Position numbers and translations under genes: made by a program. A stretch of 64,000 nt of DNA from contig NC_133777.1 in NCBI RefSeq assembly GCF_003597395.2, forward strand, positions 10,947,764 through 11,011,763, in the 5' to 3' direction. Each line of letters begins with the position of its first letter. The stretch's first letter is position 1. Source of the stretch: Chelonoidis abingdonii (taxonomy: Eukaryota; Chordata; Testudines; Testudinidae). This document shows, piece after piece, positions 48,001 to 60,000 of the stretch. The notes below the pieces were generated by a model. The model was not told the DNA's origin. It worked only from the letters and a program-made list of their open reading frames with translations, and ran no database searches.

Positions 48001-51000
48001 CCTGAGGTTTTGGTGGAAGGGAAAGGGAAATGCTGATGAATGATACTTATGTTATTGTTTCAATGCTCCTGGCTCAGAAATGTAACTGAAACATCTATTT
48101 TTGCCAAGGGGAAATCTGAGGTCTCCCAAAGCATAAATGTACAGCTCTGGCTTCCCTCTTTTGAGATGTGAAGCCACCTCTTCTCCCTGAGGCTCTGACC
48201 TGTGATAGTGATGAGGAAATTTCAGCTTCCCTTCCTGAAGGGTTAGCTTTGTTGCTTCCAGAACATTTTTTGTCTTCTTGTAGGAAATCTGCTGTTGCTA
48301 ACATAATAACTACTATGGCACCTTATACTGGATGCCTGAGCCCTTTAAAACCATCAATTAATTCAGCCTCAAAACCCACTAGTGAGGTAGGGAGTTGTTA
48401 GTTTTTATCCATCTGTAAAATGGGGATAATAAAGTTTGGAGAGCTTGACTTGACAGAACTTGACCAGGAATAAAACTTCTACCCCTTGATTCTATGTCCT
48501 GTGCCTTAACCACTAGACCAGGGATTGTCAGCCTTTGGCACCAGGCCCGTCATGGAAATCTGCTGCAGGCTGGGACTGTTTGTTTACCTGCAGCACCCGC
48601 AGGTTTGGCCGATCGCAGCTCCTGCTGGCCATAGTTCACCATTCCAGGCCATTGGAGGCTGTGAGAAGTGGTGGCCAGCACATCCCTCGGCAGCACATTA
48701 CCTGCGGACGCTGCAGGTAAACAAACAGTCCTGGCCTGCCAGTGGCTTTCCCTGACGGGCTGTGTGCCAAAGGTTGCCGATCGCTGCACTAGACAGACCT
48801 TCCTCTTTTTAAAGTAAATGTGCATACATGCATGCATACAAAATTGATGTAGTGTAGCAAAGAGACCTGTACTGGCAGGTGAAATCTGCACAATATGGAC
48901 TTGCAGGTCTTGTGATCCTATGGATGACCAGTTATAGAGAGTGCAAACTGAGAGTCTTCCTGTCTTGTTGAACTAGGGGCATGCATGCAGGAATTTATCA
49001 ATGACTTGCCATTACTGCAATGGATGGATGGTACCCATGTGTCATAAACAGATAGTTAAGGGTTAATGTTCTTTCACCTGCAAAGGGCTTACAAGCAGAG
49101 AACTGAAACCTGACCAGAGGACCAATCAGGAAACCGGATTTTTCAAATCTCAAGGAAGGGAAGTTTTGGGTGTGGGTCCTTTGTTCTCTGTCCGTTGCTC
49201 TCTAGTCTCTGAGGGGATCACTCTATCTCCAGGCTTTCTAATCTTCTGTTTCCAAGTTGTAAGTACAAAGGTAGAAAGACAATAGGGCTTATAATTGTTT
49301 TTTTTTTTTGTATTACATGTGTGTAGTTGCTGGAATGTTTTAAATTGTAATTTCATTTTGGATAAGGAGCCGTTTATCTCATGTTTTTTGCTTTAAATCA
49401 TACACTGCTATATTGTCACCGGGCTCTCATCGATACGTTGATACAGAGACCATTGGTTAGATGTCGTGTTTTTTCCTGTATCTTTCTATACGAGCCGAAG
49501 CTTCCGTTTTTAAGACTGTATGCGGATTTTTTTACCTAGTTGGGGCTCAATAGGGAATAGAGTCGCAGCTCCAGGGAAGCCTTTGGATGGGGTCGTGAGG
49601 ATGCGATTGCGCCGTTCCAGGATGACTAAGAAGAGCAGTACGGGGAAAGAAAATCTCTTTGTGTTAGAGGTTTAACAAAGCTTGCATTTTGCAGGGACTC
49701 TGAGGTGGAGGGTGAGAAGAGACACCTGATCTCTCTCTGGGTTTCGCGTTCCAGGATTGAAGCGGGTGATCTCTCCAGGGTCATCCAGGGACGGTGGAAG
49801 CCTGGGAGGAAAGTAAAAGAGAACGTAAGGGGGTGGGGGTTGATTTGCCTTGTTGTGAGACCGGGCGAGTCTACGAGTCTTGGGGTTCCCACAGACGAAG
49901 GTTTGGGGAGAACCAGAGCGAGCCAGGCACCTGTGAATCCTGGCTGGTGCAAGCCGCTAATCCAGAATCTAATGTAAGTTAACAGCCTGGCAGGTTCATG
50001 CAGGCACCCCATATTTTGGACATAGAGTCAGATATGGGACTTATGCCTGTAACACCATGACTATATTTTAAACTTAAAAATCACCCATATTGCATTCTCT
50101 TGACATAAGAGTGCAAAAAGAGCCTGCTTCCTTTGAGTTTTCTAGTAAAGGGGATAGATTGCAGAAGGTAGCTAAATTCCTCTGTTTGTTACTAACACTC
50201 TCTTCACTAGTGCTGTCATGAGCATCATACTGTATCTCTCTGTCAATATATACCATCCTATTATTATGACCGTACTACTACGTGGTCTGCTGAATCAAAG
50301 GAATGTTTTCACAGGTGTACTGTGCGTTTCTATACAGGCATCATAACAGAAAGGGTTAATAGTATTATTATTCGAAGGGCGGGTATTTTAACTCTCTATC
50401 AGTGCTGAATGCAGCATTCTCATACCAGGAATTCACACGCCATTATTACTAGTCTAGCCAGAAACCTGGTTTTGTCCTAGCTGCGTTCTCTGTTGGTCAG
50501 TAGAGTGAAAATGTTGAACAGCTTTAGAGTGTGTTTTATTCTTTAGGTTAATACTAATTTTCCCTAGTAGTAGTTTTTTTCCCCCAAAATAGTGGCATGC
50601 GCTGTCTGAATTACATGCTTTTGTGTTCTCTGACGTGGCACTTGTTGGAGTGCAGAGAAACACAGTCCACAAGTCGCAGTTAACCTGCTTGGTCACCCCG
50701 TTGTATTATATCATGCTGATTTTTTTTGAACAAATTAATTGTAATACAGAGTTAGGACTGTCAGTGAGAAAAAAAAAAAATTAATTGCACTGTTAATAAG
50801 AATACCATTATTTAAAGTTTTTGTGGATGTTTTCCCTAACTTTTCAAAATCATTGATTTCAGTACCCACATAGATTAACAGGTGTACAAGTACTTATATT
50901 TATATTTTTTTTTAGTATTATTGCACTGTAAAAAAAAAACAAGAGCCAAAGAATAGTATTTATTTCTCTCACCTAGTTCACCAATGAGTACATATGTAGC

Positions 51001-54000
51001 TATAGTGCAATCTTCTTTATCGAAAGAAGTTTGAACTACAAATGTAGAATTTATGTTACAAAAATAACTGCATTCAAAAATAAAACAATGTAAATTTTAG
51101 AGCCTGCAGGTCCACTAGCACGTATACTTCTTGTTCAGCCAATCGCTCAGACAAACAATTGTTAGAAGATTTACAAATGCAGGACAGATTACGGACCCGT
51201 GCTTCTGCTTTCTTACAATGCAGCTCTGAAGCGAACGATGGCCATTCTCATGCACTGATGTCGTAGTCGGTATAATGGATATGCTGTGCAGATGCATAAA
51301 AGTCATATGTCCCTCTCATGCTTCAACCCCATTCCAGGGGAGATGTCCATGCTGACTCACCCATTCTGGGTTCTGCTTGATAACAATCCAAGCAGTGCAG
51401 ACTGATGCATGTTCATTTTTGTTATCTGAGTCAGCTGCATCAGCAGAAGGTTGATTTTCCTTTTTGGTGGTTTGGGTTCTGTAGTTTCCTCGGAGTGTTG
51501 CTTTTTCTAAGAGTTTCTGAAAACATGCTCCACACCTTGTCCCTCTCAGATTTTGAAGGCACTTTAGATTCTTAAACCTTGGGTGAGTACTGTAGCTATC
51601 TTTAGAGAATTTCAGGGAACCTGAGGTACCTTCCTTTGCGTTTTGTACATCTGCAGTGAAAGTTGTTCTAAAATGAAAACGTGCTAGTCATCATCCGAGA
51701 CTGCATAATACATGAAATATATGGCAGAATGTGGGTAAAATAGAGCAAAGGAACATACTAGTTCTCCCAAGAAGTTCATCACAAATTTAATTAACACTTT
51801 TTTTTTTTTTTAACAAGCATATCAGCAGGAACATGTCTTCTGAAGGTGGCTGAAGCATGAAGGGCATATGAATATTTGTAGCAAATCTGGCACATAAATA
51901 CCTTGCAGTGCCGGCTACAAGTGCCAATGCACATGCCTGTTCTCACTTTCTGGTGACATTGTAAATAGGAAGAGGGCAGCATTATTTCCTATAAATGCAA
52001 ACAAACTTGTTTGTCTTAGCGATTGGCTGAACAAGAAGTAGGACTAAGTGAAACTGCAGTCTCTGAAGTTTTACATTGTTTTGTTTTTGAGTGCAGTTAT
52101 GTAACCAAAAAAAATCTACATTTGTAAGTTGCACTTTCACCAGAAGAGATTGCAGTGCAGTATTTGTATGAGATGAATTGAAAAATACTATTTCTTTTGT
52201 TTATCATTTTTACAGTGCAAATATTTGTAATAAAAAATAATATACACCAATTTCAATTACAATACAGAATACAATATATATGAAAATGTAGAAAAAACAT
52301 CCAAAATATTGAATAAATTTCAATTGGTATGCTGTTGTTTAACAGTGCCATTAAAACCGCAATGAACTGTGATTAAAATTTGTAATCATTATTAATTTTT
52401 TTAGTTATTGAATGAGTTAACTGCGATTAATCAACAGCCCTAGTTACCACACACACAAATGTGTATTATCATAATTGATGCATGCATGCATAGACATGCA
52501 TGCATCAACAGTCTTGCAATTTAAACAAGCTACAAAACATTTCAGGAGAGATTGGGTCTGGGGATCATTGATAAGGAGAAGGGATTCTTTGAAGAGGTGG
52601 GTGTTAGGCGGGGACTAGGAAAATAAGGGGGTGCTTGATAATAGATGAAGTCAGGAAGAGTATTGCAGGTTTTAGGAGTAGCATGCTAAAATTGTGATGG
52701 GTAACACATGTCTGGCAGAGATCCTCAAGATGGGCTTTCATTCTGCATTTTTTTCCCCGAGCGTGCAGTGTGATCGCTAAACCTCATAAGGAATCTAAGG
52801 ACATTCACATTATTAACCCTTTGGAAGCTGAATAATTTTCATAGGGTTGCTCTGAACATTAATTTGGGTGGATTCATGCCAGCGTTCTGAGGGTAACAGC
52901 TAAATGTTGGAGGATTCAAGATTCCTCCTGCCGGTTCTTTTCCCCTGTGGTCCTCAAATTTTGGATGCCTATCTTTCCCCTCCTGTCTGTTTCTAAGGAT
53001 TGCCATTTCTTGCTGAACCTCTGGTTTGGAGGAGTGCAAGTGTCTTATTGTGGAATTTTTACTTTATTTTATATGTCAGCAAGTAGGGTGATGGGGAGTG
53101 AATACTGGCATACAGAGGAGGGGGTTTTACATTAGTGTTGGTTGACCCTGTCCTCTCCGGAAATGGGTGGATCACATTTTAACCAGTCCCTGGTTAGAAG
53201 ATTGTTTTCCTGTCTTTCTTCCTCTGAACGTGAGTTACTCACATGACAGCACAGAGAACCATGGAGTTCTATGTGAGGTGCTCAGCTAGCCCTGAGTCTA
53301 CTCGTGAAATAAGTTATTAAACAACCTGAGGGTGGAAAAGGGTACTCTCTGTGAATTGGGTTTAGGTATGAGGTGGGGATAAGATAAGTCCTCTCCACAA
53401 TGGGATGTTCAGTTGCATGTTTTTATAGATTCACAGATTTTTATTACCAGAAAGGACCATTAGATCATCTAGTCTCATTGCCCTGTGTATCATAGGCTAC
53501 TAAATTTCAGCCAGTTATCCATGTATTAATTTGTGTTTGGCTAAAGGATATGTTTCAGAAAGGCATCCAATCTCCATCAAGAGATGGAGAATCCACTTAC
53601 CGTAGGACAAGGGCTGAAATGCTATATTCTGCACCTGGAGACAGTTACTTTAAGCATGCCCTTGCGTGAGGCCTTCTTACTCTGTAATTTGGAACAAGCA
53701 TTAGGGTATTTCTTATGTAAATGGTGCTGCCTGTGTATACTGCACTGGGAGAACTCTGCCAAATAGAAAACCGGTCTGTGTCCCAGGGAGTTTCCAGGCT
53801 AAATGCATGAGAGGGTACAAATCAAGAGAACAAACTCAACCTGTCCCAGTATGGTCACTATTGCTAGAATGCTTCATGGGAATAGGTGGATATTCAGAAG
53901 GCTTTTGGTGGTGGTGCTGAGTTTGGTGTGCTTCAGAAGGTTGCTACAGATGTCTGAGGCAGCATGGAAGAAGGCCTGAAGTCAGAAGTGGCTGAAGTTG

Positions 54001-57000
54001 CTGAAGAGTGGTTAGGAGAGAAGCTTGGATGGCTCAGAGGGCCTGTAGGGTGTGGAAGGAGAAGAAATACCCAGCCTTTTACACTCAAAGAGCTTCTGAA
54101 GCTGATCTAACTAGTGATTAGTCCCCTTGATGAGACAGCATCTCTGTGAAAGAAGCTATGGCCCCAAATTGTACACCTCCTAAGAAGGCAACCAAGTCAG
54201 TAATTTAAAATCCCTCTTGGTGTTGGATTAGGAAAGGAGAAATCATCTCTTTCAGGGGCTCTTCTGGTTGTAGGAATGTGAATTCTGTGGATTGATTTTA
54301 ACATTATGGGATGATTTGTGTCTGTTGGGTACTGTTGATTGAAGTGCTGCCCTATCAAAGATGAAGTGGGGGAGGCTTCTTCTACTGCATTAAAGAACCT
54401 GCCTTTTACCTCACTACCTTTGTCCTGACCTCACTGTTGTCTGCCTCTCCTTCCCTCTTTCCTAGTCTAGTAGAAGCCTTTGTAGCATCTGTCTCTTGGC
54501 TGGAAGGACAGATAAGTTGCAATGTCATCCAGGAGTAAACAATATTAACATGAAATCAGATTGCACTGATTTCTTCCAAATTACTGGCATGTAAATCTTC
54601 TAGAAGCTATTATATAGGCAGTTGCCAGGTGATTTGTTATCCTGAGCAATGCTGAGGTTTCAAGGCTCACTTCTTTGAATCACATTAACAGGAATCTGAC
54701 GACTAACTAGACTTGTGGGGTATGGTCATTTGTCCTGGATTTGGTTTGCTTTATTTAACAAAAGTTAAATATCTGTGGAAAACTGAACAAACTGCCTGAT
54801 CTCTATGTCCTGAAGCAGTGTGTCAGTGGAATTGCAGATGGACTAGTTTTCTGCTTTATCTGGGCTTACAGCAAACAGGATGTAAAACCTTATCATAAGG
54901 ACAGGGCTTTCAGGTTAAGCAAAGGAATCTTTGATTCTGCCTTCTATGAATGAATTTCCTTTTCCATACTCTAGTGTTATACCCTATTCTGGGCCCTTCT
55001 GTTGAGCTATTGCTTGAAGCCTCTCTTATGTCACTGGAGGATGTTAACATCTATTGATCCTAAACCAGCCAGATCTTTTCTTCTCACAGATGTTTAGCAC
55101 AGTTCAGCCAGGTGGTCCAGCTCCTGCCTGCTTGGAAGGATAGCATGGTTATAGCTTCCCTTTACAGTGGGATTGGAAACAGGAAAGGAATCTCTTTCCC
55201 GTGATCTGGGAAGCACTTATATGAAGTTACCTGTTGCATAGTATGTGTAATTATGCAGTAAAGTCAAGGTGTGTAGCTGAGCTGCAGTATGTCTAGTAAG
55301 GGAGTACCCCAGATTATCACCCCCTTTCTGTATTAGGTTGTTCCCTCAGGAAGTGGTCTGTATTTCAGAGCCATTCTGAGTCACTGATAATGTATTGCTT
55401 AGAATTGTGGGGGAACCTGTCTGTCCAAGCTGCACAGTGGGTGCTTGATTTCATTGTAAGAAGCCTCACCACCTAGGATGCATGACTCTTGATACGTGAA
55501 GTTGGAATCTTATCCAGAGCTTGCTCTGAGTGAAAATTTGCCCAGTTGGCTGCCCTATTCAAGAAGCCTCTTGTCTGGAGCTTCAGTGCATGGAGGTGCT
55601 AAAGTTATTAATGGAGCTAATTAATTCACATACGCCACTATACTATCATAGAGATTAATTAAGTTCTGTCAAGTGAAGTGCCTTCTTTCTTTCTAAGGCA
55701 GGGACAAGCAAACTTTTTGGCCTGAGGGCCACATCGAGTTTTTCCAAAATTGTCTGGAGGGCTGGTTAGGGGAGGCTGTGTCTCCCCAGACAGCAAGGCG
55801 TGGCCCGGCTCCCGCCTCCTATCTGACCCCTGATGGCTCCCCCGGGACTCTTGCCCCATCCAACCACCCCTTCTCCCTGTCCCCTGACCATCCCTGGAAT
55901 CCCTGCTCCGACTGCTCTCTGCCACCCCATCCAACCCTCCCTGACCCCCTACCCCCATTCAACCCCCTTGTTCCCTGCCCTCTGACCGCCCTGACGCCTA
56001 TCCACACCCCCACCCCCTGACCACCCTGCCCTCTATCCAACCCCCACACTCCCTGACCCCTTACCATGCTGCCTGGAGTGCTGGTGGCTGGCAGCGCTAC
56101 AGCCGTGCCGCCCAGAGCACCGGGTCAGGCCGTGGCTCTGCAACTGCGCTGCCTGGCTGCCCAGAGCATTGTGCCTGTGGTATGGCATGCTTGAGGCTGC
56201 AGGGGAGGGTCTGGGGACTAGCCTCCTGGCTCGGGAGCTTGGGGCCGGGCAAGAGGGTCTCATGGGCCACAGTTTGCCCACTTCTGTTCTAAGGATGTGT
56301 GAAAGTAATATATTAATTCCTACTCTGCAGTTTAAAATAACAGTTTCTTTCCTTCCACAATTTGTTCTAGACAGGATCCAAGAGTGCTGAGCGAGGTATT
56401 CACTTAGCTTGGCAGATTCTGCTGTGGTGGGAGCTGCACAGACAGGAAATGCAGGCCTCATAGCTGATTCACAGGACAAATCTGGCCTGTAACAGAGAAG
56501 CAGAGCTGGTTTCATGACTAAGTGTAATAGGCGATGCTCAGGGTGTTGTGGAGAGGGAGGTACCAAGTATGCTAAGAGTGGGAGAGGTAGTTAAATGGGC
56601 AGAGCCTCTTGTGGAAGGAGTGCCTTGGCTGCTCTTCTGACTTGTGTTGAGGTGCTATGAGAGGACATAGCGGAGGAACAGGATATTTTAAGACGACGAC
56701 TCCTTTCACTCAGTTTTTCTTTCAAAATCTGCAATTTTCTCTTCTTTCTTTTAGACTTGGTAAAGCCTCCAGTAATTGAGCCAAAGGATCCGGAACAGCT
56801 GCTAATGCAGACACCCCAGGGAAACCCGCTGCTGCTCTCCCACACCCTACAAGAGCTGTTGAGCAAGGACACTGTGCAGGTGGAACTTATACCTGAGAAG
56901 AAGGGCCTCTTTCTGAAACATGTGGAGTATGAAGTTTCCAGCAAGGTAATGTGGGAGAACACTGGTGTCTGTGGGAAAACGTGTTCCTGTAGGAGTTTCC

Positions 57001-60000
57001 ATGTAATTGTTTAACCTTTATTCAAAAGCCAGATACTCTTTTTTTGAATCTGTTCAATGTATTGGTGATGCTGGTTTGAGTCAGGCATTCATGTAGGTAT
57101 CTTTTACAGTTTTGCCACTGCAGCTTAATCCTAACCTCTGCTTTTCCAATACTGGGCCTCTCCAAAGCAGGGACTACAAACACTGTTGCTGTTTTGTAAG
57201 GTGAATGGACATCTTCTGAGGACTAGAGTGTAGCTACCAAACTTACTTGAAGACTAGACTGTCTATGAATGCACATACGGCACAGCCAGCAGCAATGCAG
57301 GTTCTCCCATGGCACTCCCAATTCACATCCCCAATCCTTACTGTAGGGACCACCTTTGGAGCAAGAGGGGAGTTCGGTTTCTATGTCCCATTCAGTTTTT
57401 ATCCCCTTTGTGAGACTTCTCATTAGTGTCTTTTGTGATGAGGTGGTTTTTCTTTTGATGAGGCTATCCGTCCCATAAGAACTGGCCCAAGAGCACCAGC
57501 TCACTCCACATAGGTCACCAAAGAAGGAACTGTCTGATAGTGTTGTAGCAATTTTCAGTGACTACTGTCCTTAGCTAGAGTCACCTTTGGATCACAGCTT
57601 TGAGAGACTTCTTATCCCATTACCAATTCCCTGAACCATCATTCTTCCAACAGTTCTCTTTTCTGTGTAATGAGATTCTTCATAAAGAGGCAGTAGCTGC
57701 ACCTTGGGCACCAGCTCAGATATGCAAGAACAAATCAGACTGCTGACTGCAGATCGGATATGAGGAAGCCCTAAGAGCTGTATCCATTATGCTCCAGTTA
57801 TTTGTCCCTTTGGGTTATTTCTGAAATTGCACAGCTCTGCAATAAAAACTAGCAGTGTACGATGCAAATGTAATGTGGATTGATCTGATGACATTTAGTC
57901 TTTTCAACATGCTATTCCATCAGCCAAATGTGTTTTTTAAATGACTTGCCAACGTGCCTTTCAAGTGTCTTTCTTTATGTGCTACATCACTCATTTTGTA
58001 CTCAAATTAATCTCCAAAACCTGGGTGTTCTCACTGTTCATTCCTGCACCTGACATCAGAAATGCAAAAATCTTGAAACTAAGGTTATAAAGAACTTTCA
58101 AGTTGTTCTAGGAATCCTACAGTCAATGGCGGCTCCAGGCACAGTGCTCCAAGCTGGTCCCTGCGAGGGCAACAGTCAGAATTCGGCGGTGGGTACACCA
58201 AAGCTGCAGGGACCGAGGACCTCCCACAGGCGCGCTGCTGGCAAAAAGCTAGAGCCGCCCCTGCCCACAACAGTTCTCCACTTTCTCCTCATTCTGCTGC
58301 ATGACTCATTGAAAAAGGTCAAACAACTCGGTTTTGGAGGGCTGAGAATTATGTTTGCTTAAAGCTATTTTGTTTCCCCTGGCATTACACCTGGTTTGGT
58401 GGATGTTACCAGGAACTGGAATCGTGACTGCAGTACATCAACATTGAAATGCTCCTTTATGATGATAGGGTGCTCATTGCAATTGTTTTGTTCCTTTGTC
58501 TTTGTGTGATGCAGAAGAGACACTGGTTTGGTGGAGGAATTATGTGGAATCACAGCAAGTTTAGGGATATCTATCACCTCCTTCCAGTAACCCACAAAAG
58601 ACATCTCCTCTTTCCTTTATAAAATGTCTTTGCCCCATGTTTTGTGTGAACGGAATTTGAAATGTACCCTTTGCTGAAACTCTTGTTCCCAAAGGGACCT
58701 AACCCACCAGCAAGATATCCAATGTATATTAAGCCATCCAAGTGCATAACTGAGAGGTGGCTGAGGGTTCTGAGTGACTCTTTTTTTTCTTTTTTTAAAC
58801 TGTTAACTTAAAGTAAGTGGTCTGCAAATCCAAGAAATGTACCAGCCACTCTCTTAAGTCCCACATGTGGCTTTAACTTCACTGAAATGCTGCTATTGTT
58901 GCTGCCTGAATGTTGTGAGGTTTCTTTCTCTCTTGCAGCGCTTCAAGTGCTCTGTGTACAGGCGATACAATGACTTTGTGGTATTCCAGGAGATGCTGCT
59001 TCAGAAGTTCCCATATCGTATGGTGCCTGCACTTCCTCCAAAGAGAATGCTGGGAGGTAAACCTGGGTCTTCCTAGTGACTGGATGGGCTCTGGTATGAA
59101 TGTGTTCATGAGAATGCAGTCAAGAATGCATGTGTCTCTAAGAATCCATAGCATTTGTTGTTCTCTGGTTCAAAAAGCAGTGCTGCCAGTGTAGTGCATA
59201 CCTTGGGGAGGCCAGCACTGCATTGTTGGAAGTCCTTTTCAGATAAGACATTAATGTAAAGTTCCACTGCTGACTCTCCAAGTATAAGTTGAAAATCCTA
59301 TGGCATTCATGAAAAGAGTAAGGCTAGTGCTAGAGTGAGGGATAGACCTAGAACAGGGTAGAGTTTCAGCTCTTTCTTCCCCAGTAAAGTAGGTTATAGT
59401 GTCAGTGGTGCTGACGCAGAATGGCTACTGTACCATTAAGCAGTTGCAATATGTGCTGTAGCACATTGCTTCGTGAAGTGCTCTGAGTATGAAAGATGCT
59501 TTAGATACCCCTTCTCTCTTCTGTGGTGGGAGAACCATAGAGATGGAAAGTGGGGAAAATTATTTGCATATGAAAAGGTTTAAACACCCCAGGAGAAATT
59601 AGTGTATAAAAGATGTTCACATCCCTGAGAGTGTGGCTTATTCCAACTTTTCTTTGTTCAAGCTTATGGCCTTTATTTACAAGCACGGAGACTGTAAGTA
59701 AATAGCTTCTCCAGGCTGTGTCATCTCTCCCGGAAACCTTTCTATACCAATATTGGCCTCATGAATAAAGTAACTGTCCATATATAAAAGGTATATTCCT
59801 ATCAGAAAGATTCTTGTTCTTCTCTTACAAAAATCACCTATCTCAGGAGTAGCTTTTTTCTTGTTCTGCTTTAAAAACAGATTGTCTAGTTATATAGAAT
59901 CAAAATAGAAACTAAAAAGATGAATGATGGGTTTGGAATCAGACTGTCATTTCCTTCATATTCTTATGGTTACAATGTACTTGTGCATAGTGAAATACTC

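Noticed and set aside
55659..56067. Gly/Arg-rich minus-strand frames at 55.7-56.1 kb
   Set aside because: Come from the C-rich interior of the hAT-like element.
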